Assembly: GCA_963070105.1 (NCBI GenBank)
Contig: OY718803.1
Coordinates: forward strand, 1,422,507-1,486,506
DNA length: 64,000 nt
From: Litomosoides sigmodontis
Lineage: Eukaryota > Nematoda > Chromadorea > Rhabditida > Onchocercidae
Reading direction: 5' to 3'
The notes under the pieces are model-generated. The model did not search any database, was not told the DNA's origin, and was given only the letters and a program-made list of their open reading frames with translations. Shown here piece after piece: positions 50,567 through 63,033 of the stretch (position 1 is the first letter of the stretch; each line of letters begins with the position of its first letter). The position numbers and the translations under genes are program-made.

Positions 50567-52781
50567 TACTGTTGTCACCGATATCACAATCGATTTTACA
50601 CTCGACTGAAAATTTTACTTGAGAAAACTGTCACATCAAAATTTCTCGCGCAATTCCTTCGTCCCAGAATCAGATGATACCGTCCAGTTTAAAAGCACCC
50701 CTCTACAACTCATAATTTATTCTGAATGGATTGCTACAACGCTTCACAACACCCAGAATATGATATGGTTAAATCTTACTCGTACACTAATTTGGCATTT
50801 ACAAATACTTCAGTTAAAACCTGAATAGTTGTCACGTTTAGGTGCAATGAATGCTTGTATCTGCTTAGAAGGCTTATACAATCATTATTCACTTCGTTAA
50901 TCATTTGAAGATATTACAAAACAAAAAAAAAAGGAATTAAAAAAATTCATTTAATGTGCAATGTGATGGTGAATTAAACCAAACATATGTTAATAATTTG
51001 TCAGCGCCAAAACGTACATGATCAGTTTATTTCTTTTCTTCTTTTCTTTTTAAAAAATTTTTTAATTACAAGTGAATATATACTACATCATTACGAAATA
51101 TAAAAACAAATATACAATTGGAAGAGTATTCAGCTGATGCTGAACAGCACAACTTAAAATCACAAAACATTCTCCATCGGAATAACAATTAGAAAAAGAG
51201 TGACGTATTTCCAAATATATTTTTTTACTCGCACAAAATAGAAAAATGCATTGCATCATGCGTCCTCCTATTCTATTCTACTTTTGTTAAATAACTATGA
51301 ACACAATTTTTTCTTTTTTCATTCTGGAAGAGTGATTTGATATCATAAGTATTGCTAAAGCTAGTGCATAAAGAACAGTAGAACTACACTACGACACATT
51401 TTAAATATGAAATAAATATGCAAAAAGTGAAAATATACAAAGTCCAAACATCTTGAAAGATCACCAACCTATAAATCCATTAAATAAACAAGTAACCGCA
51501 TGTTTCATTTGTCCCTCGTCCATCCGACGAATAGGTTCAATGAAAACTTAAAACCACTTCGTTTCCCAAAACAAATAAAATCTTCAGTGCGCACCAGAGT
51601 TTCGCTTCAAGAACAACTCCATTCAAATGAAGCGTTTTTTGAAATTTCCAAAAAAGAAAACAAAGAATATGCACCAAAGCAAGAGTCGGCAAAAAAGTGG
51701 CATAGAGAAAAGATAAATAAATATAAAAGAAACGAGAAAAAACTAATTTAAAATCCACATTACATATTGCACAATGCAACAAATCATCGCAAAAATCAGA
51801 TGCAATTTATAAATTGCATCTCATTGCTAAATCGGAATTAAAACCAAAAATGTATAATTTCTAAAATAGAGCTCTAAAACAAAACCATGAAAGCGGAGCA
51901 AGAACATTACCAATCTGTTTACATTTAATAAAACTTTAAAGATTGAATTAACTATAAAAATTAGATGAAGCAATAACGGGAAGACGAAACTTTTCTTGCT
52001 CAACACGATTCAACACAGGTAAAGAATGAAATTCAAAAAAATACGTTTTAGATCGAAGGACAGAAGACAGCATGTCCGCTGCAACATAAACCAATTTAAC
52101 CATCAAAATGATCAAGGTTATAAGAAACGGATAGGTGTTCCGTAGGTTCGAGCAATTTAAGTGAATGAGCTACATTCCTGGTTAGTTTTTTGGTACGAAT
52201 TATGCAAATCATTAAAACTAGACTTAGGTTAGCGTTAGAAATAAGAAAGTAGTAAATATTGAAACTTTAAATATCAATGGCGTTACAATTTTAAAAATTC
52301 AAAGAGGATTTTGGACTCATAATTTAAGATCGCAGAGTGAAAATTCCGGATCCCTGAAAATGTCCTGTTAAACATCACTTTAAGAAACGGAAAATTAATT
52401 CACGATTTAGAATTTTTATATACACCACGACAGTTTTTTGTTTAGCAAAATGAAGCGAAAGATAACGGAATTTTAAACAGAACCAAGCAAAAAGTACCTT
52501 CGCAGTGCTTTGCCAAATTTTGTAAGATAGAAACTTTAGGAATATTTGTATGAGGTCTATTTGGTTATTAACTCGTCAGAGATTAAATCATGCACAGTAC
52601 AAGCGACGTATTTTAATTAAATCCAGAACGCTGAGGTTATCCGAAGTTGCCCGCACCAATAAAAGTTCAACTGAAACTTTAAAACCAAATAAAACGGACA
52701 AAAATGTTCGCAAAATTCAGCTAAAGCATACATTAAAAAAGATAAAAGGAAAAGGAATAGCAAGATAAGGTGCTCACTCTC
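50567..52781. other. spacer between TXNL1 start and CIN85-like 3' end
   Basis: 2.2 kb of AT-rich DNA holding the TXNL1 promoter and the CIN85-like 3' UTR. Plus-strand frames at 51500-51751 and 52550-52768 are Lys/Arg-rich and unmatched; I do not call them. No repeats of note. Confidence 0.5.
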
Positions 52782-55700
52782 TCACTGTTTGGTAATTTTA
52801 GCTTCTAAAATGGACATTTTCTGCGACATTTCCAACCGAAATTTGTTCATGGTTGTGAGCAAATCTTCGAACTGTTGAACCAAACGATTATATTCACTAC
52901 GAGGCACAAATTCTTCACCAACATCATTGCTACTGTTCCGCGGAGATAATGTTTGCTGAACTTTTATCGATTTCATGGAAGGTGCTGAAACGCAAAGAAC
53001 TTTTAGTTGACAAGGAAAAACTACATTACGCAAGGAATTAAGACGTAATTAAAGTGTCGAATTTCGAATCAGTCAAAAATACACCACATGCATATTAGTG
53101 TTGATTTAAAAGTGTACCGCAATGAAATGAGCGCATTGCATCAACATAGTAGCAAAGACACTTGAGATGTTCCAGAAATAATTCTTCAGATGTTTAACAA
53201 ACGAAAAATACTAAATTCTAGCTTCTAAAAAAGTTTCAGCAATTCAAGATGTATTGTTATTGTGACCATACTAAAAAACACAAGGTCAGGAAATGTTATC
53301 TAACATAACTGCTTCCGTTTTACATGCATTGCAGATTAAAAGAAATATAGCACTCCAAAAATTTTCAATGTTTGAAGTCAAAGAATGATGAAACTACCTA
53401 TTAATAAAGGTTGTTGTGTATAACTGCTAGATATAGAAGAAGTTGATGACGCTGTAGGTGAAATTTTTCCAGATTCTGCTACTAACGCGCCATCGTCAGG
53501 TGAACCTTCATTCGATTTCTGCAAAACTTAGTTGATTTACACCAGAAAAATTCTGAAACAAACTAAAAGACAACATATGCAGAACGTACTGTAGAACAAA
53601 TCTCTTCAAAGTTGCAGGGAAAAGAAATTTCTTATGCGTGAGAAAATAGTTCTAAAACTGATAAATATAAAGCCTCTAGTGAAGAAATTAAAAAAAAAAT
53701 ATTCTAATCAGCTGCAAGTTCGAGTCTCGCAAGGATCGATAGCTAAGTTCTGTATGGAAAAGTACGAAGAAATAAGATTCAAATATCAATGTTAAAGATC
53801 GAAGAAAAAAATACTCAATAAAAAAATGGTATCGAAGTTGCAAAAATTTAAAGAGAGAAAATGATGTAAATAACAGTAGACCGTATGACTAACCTGTCAA
53901 AGCAAAGAATATACTTTCACGAATCAGAGAACTTAAAAAATAACAGAATAGAATAATGAGGAAAGTCAAGGAGAATTTAAATCATACAAAAACTTCAAGT
54001 AATTAAAAAAAATTAAGAAGCTGAAAAAGTAGCTCTGATAAACAAAAATTAATTGCTAACCGTTCTGAAAATGGTGGAGGGAGGTCTCTTGTTGGGCTGC
54101 TTGGGTCGAGTTGTGGTTATGTGAGATAAACGATCACCTGTTTGTCCTTCATCGGTTGTGCTTTCTTCCGCTTTCACGATCTTAATAAATTACACTTCTA
54201 TAGAGCATCATTAATCACATGTAAGTTAAGAATACCATTACTTTCTGGAACCTATTTTATTAAGATAGGATCTGACTTCAACGATTATTCGAATGAACCA
54301 TCAAAATGTTAATTAAAACGAAAACCCTAGCAGCGAATTGTTTCGGTGGTTTTGTGAAAGCATCGGCAAGACTACAATGCATTTGAGCGAAGACCGAAGA
54401 AGTTGTAGCACGACGACTAGTACCAGATGACAGAGTCACTGGTTTTGATATTGGTTTCGCCGGAACATTTGGAGGTAAAGACATCTAAATTTTGTTATTT
54501 TTTTAGGCTTTACATTTTCTTTTAAAATTTGGAAGCCGAAAATGCCTCTTCAGAAATTTTCTACTAATATAAGCTTGACAAGTTAATAAAAATTTTTTCA
54601 GAATGAATTCGAGCTCAAGTTAAAAGCTATAATTTCCTGAAAATTTCAGTTACTAAGCTTCTATTCTCCCTCCCATTCCTTAAAAGCAAGCAAAACTTTA
54701 CCTTATGCGTGTCTGAATTTGTAGTACTAGTAGAACCTGCTGACTTCAGAATTTCAACAAAATTATCCGGAATCAATCCCTGTCTGCCGTCAACTTCAGC
54801 TACCAGCCAGCCAGGATCTTCACTGGATTTACTCACAATTCCAACAATTTGCCCTACTTCACGAAGCGGAAGCTCATCGTCGTGTTTTGGTGAATAAGTG
54901 AATAAAACGCGTGCTGAAAAAGTCGAAAGTTAAGAAGTTGATGACCTAAATTCATTGGCAACCGCCATAAATTACAGGAATTATCAAGGCCATACAGTCA
55001 ATCCATATGCACAAAACAATACCACCGTTATCCAGTTATGTTACCCATTGATTAAGTTATTAAAGGTTTTTCAGATAAAACTAAATCATAAATTTTTTAT
55101 CATAGTTCATGAAAACAAAGAAGAAATCCAGAAAATTTAGTTACTGACCGATCGAAGCGAAGAAACAACCCTAACACTCAGCTGTTTCCACTGAAAATCA
55201 TAGCAATACTGATGATACATCCTACATGCCCTACAACAGCTGTTACCATTCAACTCCATGTTTTTAAAAATAGTTTTCAAAAAATTCGGTTAGTAAAAAC
55301 AACGATTCTAATAATAACTCTTTATTCCAAGCATTTTGAGCTTGCATAAACAAGGTGATGCTAAAATCCATAGAAATGCAATATTTGATGACATAACAAA
55401 ATTTAAATTCCTCCTCTCCCGGATTAACGCTAACGTAATATTTCTAAAAATAATATATACTATTTTTAGAAGAAAATTTGTGCATAAAATATATAATAGA
55501 TTAAAAAGTTTGGATTTCTGAGCATAAATGGATCAAGAAGATTCCGAAAATTCCCGTATTCATTTGAAGAATCTTTAATTCATAATTCCACCGTGGGTAA
55601 CAACAGATGTTCTCAGAACCCATGTTACACATGAAACGTAAAAGTCAGAAACCTCGTGCATTCGCTTCTTTTCTTCCTAGAATTGTTGCATCAGATACGT

Positions 55701-58700
55701 TGTAGTTTACACGATCTTCCGATGATTGACTTATAACGGATAACCGTGAAGTAGGTATTTGGGGCGACAAATCTCCTACAAAATTGATATGATATTGCAA
55801 TGTTTCGAACAAAATGAACTGATGTGGATAACTATTAAAATTCCTCATAATAATTACACTCATTTGATACTAACCATTAACATTGGCCAGAATTACCAAA
55901 CTCAAACTTAAACCCGAAAGGCATAAGCTAGATAATAAAACTTGATCCAAAAATCCACAAACAACTGTTTCGTATACAATCTCATAGAAACATGAGAAGG
56001 GTGACCGTTGGTGCCTTCCAATAATAAAACTTCTAATCTTTTCCTTTACTTGGATTTGCTATGGCATTGCCGCATAATTGTAAGATCATATTAGAATCAA
56101 ATAAGACATTTCAAAACATTTTTCAGTTACCTTTCACCATATAATCACTTGTCTGTAGATGAATAATCTAGATTAAAAAAAAACTATCGCTATACAATTA
56201 TCTATCGCTATTTAACACTAATTCTTTTGTGAAAACCACTTAATAACAGAATTGTATTACGAATTATTCACCTGAAGCAACAGTATCCGAAAAATTCTTC
56301 ACGTTGTTTGATTTCGGAGCATCACTATTACCCGCCGTTTTATCTAAAAAAAAAATTCACGCAAACTGCAAAAACATATGAAACATAAAGAAAAGACCAA
56401 ACCCCACGCTTCTAAATACACACACATATATATATATAAAATAATGTGAAGTCGTTTATCAACATAAACTCACCAAAGAAATGTACGAAATTAGTAGGAA
56501 ATAATCCAACCCGACCCGTGTTTCTTAACTTCCCTTTCATCCATCCCGTTTCCGCTTCTTCTAGAACATCAATTACGTCATCTACTTCCAGATCAAGTTC
56601 ATCTTCATGCGCTGCTTTATAGGAATACCTTACTGTTGCCGAACGCGTTGTCATAGTATCTTAAATTAAAAAAAAAAACAGTGAAAAATGCACTGAAGTG
56701 ATCAGCACAAAAACTTATATAAACGTGGACACTTAAAGACATCTTGCAACTTCAGATCACACGTGCAGGCCCTAGATTCTAACATTACCAATGTAAAAGT
56801 GAAACATTTCGACTTAACTGCTTATTAAGATTTTTTTTTTTGTTCTCAATGTTAGCTATTTTAGCTGTGCCATAATGAACTAAACCTTCACACTTCAAAA
56901 CCCTGTGACATACGCTTTCATACACTGATCCATAAATACTTACAAATTTATGTTGCAGAAGCTTAAAATAAAAGGTTTTCAGTGAAAAGAAAAAGATTTT
57001 TCTTTAAACAGATATAGTTTCCTATCAATTCAAGCATTATCACCATACAAATTTTCCCCTTCGAATACCACTATGCTATGAACTTCGCAGCACTGACTCA
57101 TAAATCAATGACTGATTTAGAATAGTTAACGAATCACATCCATGACACTGTATCCTCATAACATTCCAGTAATGCAAAAGCATGAAAGAAACTAAAATTT
57201 TCAAAGGACATTTCAAAACTGATCAAACTGACTTATCATAGCATATAGGTTTTTTACCACCATTATTATTATCATCATAGATTGAACCTCTAAGAGCGGA
57301 TTCATAGGATATGAACTAAAAGAAGAATGACTGCTAAATCTCTCAAATTCCTTCTAAAATAAGAGTTGACAAGAAAAGACGTATCGAACTTTGAGCAACG
57401 ACACCGTACGCAATTTCCCTTTGTAATGCAAAAAGAATAAAAATAAAAACACCGAAAACATGTATGCTGTGCGCTCAACAATGTATCTTTTTCAACTGTA
57501 TGACACCATCACGAACACCTGGACAATCATATTAGCACCGATTTCTGCCTTTCCACAAGTATTCCTCTCCTCCCTTCACTTTTTTTTTTTACATGCACAG
57601 AACATCATTTGTTCAATACAATTCGCATTCTGGATGAATCACCATCCCTTCAAATATTTTTTTAAAGTTATATCAAATAGTTCACTTATTCCTATATTTA
57701 CTAATTAATTAATCACCAAATGAGAAGAATAGCTAAGCAATACTTTAACTAATACTTACAATTCTTTTCGATTTGAAATCCTTAAACGAAAAAGTAAAAC
57801 TTTTTTGAAAAATAGTGTGGGGTACCCGAATCAAAATCAAGCGATTGCAACCCAGCTCTCGTACGCTTTACAACCACTCCAACAATTCAAAAACCATAGT
57901 GATTTTTACCGGTTAATTTGTTTAAAAGTCATAATACAAATGCTCAACATTTGCAAGACGGACAGAAACGAAAGCAGGAGCTGCCTAATGCTAGCTACAA
58001 AAAATTGAAAAAAAATACGCGTCATTGGAGACAAAAATGTGTCCAAAGCTGATAAAATCGATGTGAATCAGAGACTTCATCACATAAGAATTAGAGTTTA
58101 AAAAATTCAGTGACACTATCACATTTAATCAACAGTTTCTCAAGGAATCAAACACATTAAACGAGTTTATTAGAACCGTTTATTGTATTATGAACAAAAA
58201 TGACAACGCTTTTCCAACAATAATAATGATACCGATGACATAGTTGACAATATTACCCGCGTTTAATCTTTTCTCTTATTTCCTACAACCTATTTTTTTC
58301 GAATAAAGAAATCCGTCAATCCAAAATATTTTTTAAAAAACTTTAGACTAACGGTTCGATTCGGTTTAAAATTTTCATTAACAACTAAATTTCACTGCAA
58401 TTCTCACAATGCAAACTACAAAACCTAAAAACCTAATTTCGATCGTTGATTGAGTCAATTATTGACTAAATATAATATACTAAAAAAAAATTTCTTGAAT
58501 ATATATATATATATCACTTGAATATATATATATATATATATATTCAAATGATCGTCTTAAAATATTCAAAAGCAATGACTGTTCACATGATTCCTTTTCG
58601 CAAGCACACCCAACTACCAATTCACTCATTGCAGAAGAACCGGTTCAATTATGCGAAAGTACGATCAAAAGGATCGACTGAGAACAATTCGGGTCGTTTA

Positions 58701-59730
58701 CATAACTAAACGGTCAAAAGAAGATAGGTCTTCCATACAGAGCAAGGGCAACACAGAAAAGGAAATAAACGTATAATGAACAAATATTTCCTTTCAAGGA
58801 AGCAGATCATGCGTCACTTCTATATTCGATACATCCTGAGCACCGCCTTTTTTCCTATGTCTTTCACTTCATTTAAAACTTGTCTGCACCATTTTTTTCC
58901 AGACGTAAACTAAACCTCCTGATTTTTCACTTTTTGTGTTATAGTGAGAAAAAATAATGCATATTGCAAAATTAGATAAGAGATCACAAATGACATATTA
59001 TTGAATATCATTCCCATTATGTTGAAAAACTGTGACGGAAGGATATAAATGAGATGGAGAAATTGAATTACGTACCTATAGCATACGTGCTTTCATGGTC
59101 CAGCCAGAAAACACCCGCTACAAAACTAGAATGTATATAATTGCATTAATTTTTTTCTAAACTTTGAGTAAATGGAGATCGATTCAAAAAAGACAGAAAA
59201 ATTTTGACTAGTAATGAATTGAGCTTGACGAAGATGATTACCCACTTTTTGTGATATCTATAAAGCATAATTCCTAAACTCCAAAGGAGTTACATTTTTT
59301 GCCTGCGCACAATCAACGTTACTGCCCTGCTAATCAATTTACTTTATGACTTGCAGCATCTTATGACTGCATTTAGAACAGTGTATATTCATTCCTTAGG
59401 AACACCAAAAAATAAACCATTCCTTATTTCCCATAAAATATTCCTCTTTTATAATTTTTAACTATGGTATTTCAAGAACATCTTTTCTGCCAAACTGAAA
59501 TACGCTAAATTCCAATATTAAAGGTTGAAGCACTTTCCATATTATCACTTGAACAAGAATTTCATTAATATTTCTGTCATTCAAAGAGGACAAAACTTGT
59601 TTAATCGCTTACCAGATTGTCTGAAATTGATATCAACCGATGGAGTAGTTGTTGGCTTGTTAAGCTGCGAAAGATCTCTGCTCAAACGATTTATCAGTTT
59701 TGCAACATTACCCGACCTCACTGCTTCCAT
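52782..59730 (-). CDS. sh3kbp1: CIN85/CD2AP-family SH3 adaptor with CPI motif
   Basis: Cytosolic adaptor linking receptor endocytosis to actin. Core exons: 56474-56659, 56272-56343, 55653-55775, 54702-54913, 54326-54484, 54061-54180, 53398-53518, 52782-52984. From the in-frame ATG at 56654 this gives 396 residues; two phase-compatible upstream exons (59613-59730 with ATG at 59730, and 59076-59117) would give 451. SH3-1 (1-58, counting from 56654): VRYSYKAAHEDELDLEVDDV, GWMKGKLRNTGRVGLFPTNF. SH3-2 (about 126-183): VLFTYSPKHDDELPLREVG, GWLVAEVDGRQGLIPDNFVE. Residues 267-283, LSHITTTRPKQPNKRPP, match the capping-protein-interaction motif LxHxTxxRPK typical of CIN85/CD2AP. A C-terminal coiled coil (about 353-396) includes YNRLVQQFEDLLTTMNKFRL. 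Vertebrate members have three SH3 domains; I find two. The CIN85/CD2AP choice rests on domain order and CPI; the upstream exons are less certain. Confidence 0.88.
58495..58545. repeat. (AT)n palindromic runs
   Basis: Two AT dinucleotide runs, about 58498-58515 and 58522-58543, separated by CACTTGA. They lie in a long intron of the CIN85-like gene if the upstream exons are real, otherwise in its 5' flank. Confidence 0.85.
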
Positions 59731-60385
59731 CTAAAATTATCTTCACAGTAATCCGTTGATATCAATCACATATGCAGTGTTTTCTATTGCGATAACGACA
59801 TTACTTTGATTTGATTTATTTTAAGTTAATTAATATCAACCAATCCATTCTTCCCATGTCAACATCCACTTACCCTAGGCCTAACCTGTACTCTCGCTTT
59901 AAAATCCTACCTATCCCTTAAGTTCAGGGCGAAGATCCGACCTTATATTTATTTGTGGTGATAACTGGCAACCCAACAAGGCTGAAAAATGAACTCTGCC
60001 AAAAAAAGCTAAATTCCAAATTTTAAAAGTGGTAATTTTCAAAGTAAATCCCAGTTCAAAAACAGAATTAGCATGTAAGCTGAATGAGTTCCGAAATATG
60101 AACCTTGCTAAAGACTATTGAAAATATTCCAGTCACTTAACCGGATAGATTTAATGAATCGCTAATCCGCAAGTCATCCAGTTTCAACCAAATCAGTTAC
60201 CATACAGTATCACTTCGGAATAAATACTGTAGCTCTATCTTCCATCCACCCACACACCCCTGTCCACCTGTTGTTGTGGAAACACATGCATCTTGTTTCA
60301 ATCAAAATGCAAACGTCTCAAATAGGGACAAAAAAATAAGGCAAGTGAAATTAGTGGCAAAAGATTTAACCGTCTAAAAATCACT

Positions 60386-60388
<3 letters not shown>

Positions 60389-60417
<29 letters not shown>

Positions 60418-60418
60418 A
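60389..60418. repeat. (CT)n microsatellite
   Basis: About 15 CT units, ending TAGG. Confidence 0.9.
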
Positions 60419-60759
60419 GGTTCCTAAAATAAAACTTCTTCGATAGAACAGATCCAATGCTACAAAATTATTGCAAAAAAAAGAAGGGATGACTGAACTA
60501 GCAGGGATTTCTAATATCGAAAACTCATTCAAATAAACTTGAACAGCGAAAAAACCGGAAAACCATTCTACCGGAATATCGCCTCATCATCACACATATG
60601 CTATTATCGCATTTTACATCAATCACATTGCAATCACTTCCTAAATTACTGACCTTGAAGGAAATGTTTCCGGAAAACAATGAAATCAGGCAACCGTATC
60701 AAAGCACCCCTACCCGATTCACCTTCTGTCCGTATCTATTTCACGGTCCATCACCACAC

Positions 60760-60836
60760 CAGTATGACACGATCTCTGTCTCAATAATTCTGTCAAAAAT
60801 TTTGTCAAACGCTGCTTTCAGCTCAATGTCCGGCAT
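60760..60836 (-). other. possible first coding exon, unidentified
   Basis: From an ATG at 60836 the minus strand reads MPDIELKAAFDKIFDRIIET, with amphipathic helix character and codon use unlike the surrounding AT-rich DNA. Possible GT donors follow an ATC codon (phase 0) or lie just after 60760 (phase 2). A phase 0 end could join the 59613-59730 exon, which is preceded by ATTTTAG, making this an upstream exon of the CIN85-like gene. There is no family match. Confidence 0.2.
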
Positions 60837-62944
60837 ATGAAAGGAGTTTAATATGTCATTAATTTTCTAATAATATCCTTTTTTCTGAACTAAATTCTTT
60901 GTCATGAACTAAATCAGTGAGTTATATCAATAATATCAAAACGATATAAATTATTGTTAACTAACATTTCAAGTAATTCTATCCTCAAATACTTGGAAAG
61001 CTAATTGCCACATTAATGATTATTTTCTTTCGGAGCAACATGAGGACACTGATATGGTCCGGTAAAGCAGACCAGACCGGCCAGTCAAAAAACTATGAAA
61101 ACAGGAGATGAGAATTCCTTTTAACTCATTTTAAGTCACTATCATCATTCACCAGTCTTGCTATCAATTCCAGAGCGGCGATGTTAATTTTCCTGTCAAA
61201 ATTATAATTTATAACTTTACAATGAGAAAAAATTTCCAACTTTTTTATGCAACAATTATAATTGAATTTGAAAGAGTCTAGCAATCAGCTAGCTTTTTGC
61301 TATTTTTGTGAGCAAATTTAACTTGCATTGTAGGGATGGTGCAGAGCGGCTAATGAATCTACCAACTGCACGACGATTCATTGAAGCTCTTATCACTGTG
61401 ATAAATTTTATTTGCTCAATCAAAATCCACCCATTTCAATTGCTAGCGTTAGCTAAATTAAATTCCGATTATTGCTGACCATTCATTTGCCTCTTACAAA
61501 GTCATGCAAACAACGGTTTGGCAGAGGAGCGTTAGCTGAGACCTAATTTCTGCTAATTCTATCTAATCCATCCAATTATCTATCTCATCATCGACTTCCC
61601 CCCCACAAATAACAAATTTCTGGAAAACGAATTTAATTTTTTACTATATGTAATAAAGACTGTAATTGATGAGTGAAATTAGCATATATAGTTTCACGGC
61701 GATATACTAATGAGAATATCATCAATTCGTTTGAGCGGACGTATACGTGTATTAAGCAAAAGTAATAGCTTGAAATGGTTCAGCTAATACGACGCTAATA
61801 TCATTGATATTTGCTTTCCTACCTATCATCTATCCCTTTACTCATTGATCGATCTGTCGTTAAGTATTATTTTTATTTATGTAAAATGTAAATTTTCATT
61901 TATCATTTCCTTTTCACATTTACATTCATTTTCGAATTTTACATCATCTCAAAATTTAATTTCATAAGGCGAAAGATGATCATTTCAATTTTGTTGAAAT
62001 GACAAACAAACGAAAAGTGAAATTCGTATGCAAGCCAGTAATTTCAATATTATTACAAAATTTACGCTACTTTAAACCAACGATTTAATGAGGTATTTAT
62101 TGTAGTGGTGAGATTGGTGGAGATGAATTTTGATTATTTTTCACGATGTTTTATTACAACAAATAGTTGTTGATGGTGATGATGATGATGATGATGATAT
62201 TATCTTATCTCATTTCCTCCTCTCACATTCTTCATTCTCTTTCATCTCATTTCATTTCATTTCACTTTTTTCTTTATTGCATTCATTTTATTTTATTAGT
62301 CTCCTCACATTCGATTCTACTATTTGAGAAAGCAAACAAAAAAAAAATCGTTTTTTTTCTTCCATTAATTGATTGATTGATTTTTGCATTATTTTATAAA
62401 CTTTCGATAGACTAACAAATATTTGTTGTTGTAAATTAGAAATGCTGAGAAAACGCTACGATACATTATTGCTAATTAGCAATTATTATTTGCTTTCTGC
62501 TTTTTATCAGTAAAAAGTTTTTTTCAATGCTACACCTTACTTACTTCTAATTTACATAATTAATATATTAGCGTTTTTTTTTTTTGGTTTGTTTGGATGA
62601 GTGATATAAATAGATGGTGCATTTATTTACAATTTTTCATCGAATCAATGCCTATCAACTTCACACTTTGCCCATTTGAATTTTCATCCAAGGTCGAACA
62701 TGAACGTTGGAGCAAATGAAAAATTTTCATTCTTGCAGCACAGCGAGCAAAAATGCATAATTTTAATTGATGGACGACACACAACATCCGTTACCTTACC
62801 AGTGGAAGGTGGTAGAGAGAGATAGTAAATAAGATAAATGCAAATAGATCATTATGAGTTAACAATGTAATTGAACACAACAAACTGGTCAAAAACAATG
62901 TTCTATCGATAAAATGTGAAATTTTTAAACTTTTAAAATGGCTA

Positions 62945-63033
62945 ATTTTAGGTCTCATTAGCATTTCGCACGACAGTTCCAACTCATTTAACTCATCCTG
63001 AGTTTCCGCACGCATCGCTGAACTGTCTTCTAC
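62945..63033 (-). other. possible internal exon, unidentified
   Basis: After a good acceptor (CGTTTTGCAG), the minus strand reads EDSSAMRAETQDELNELELS and on through CEMLMRPKIS with balanced, acidic, helix-forming codon use. It then degrades into AT-rich codons. The same frame is also open upstream of the acceptor (HTPSITRFAV). The donor could not be placed, no partner exon was seen and I do not recognise the family. Confidence 0.25.

Noticed and set aside
53700..53750. T-arm-like sequence AAGTTCGAGTCTCGC, possible tRNA
   Set aside because: The T stem has a mismatch, and the upstream sequence is A-rich with no D arm or acceptor stem.
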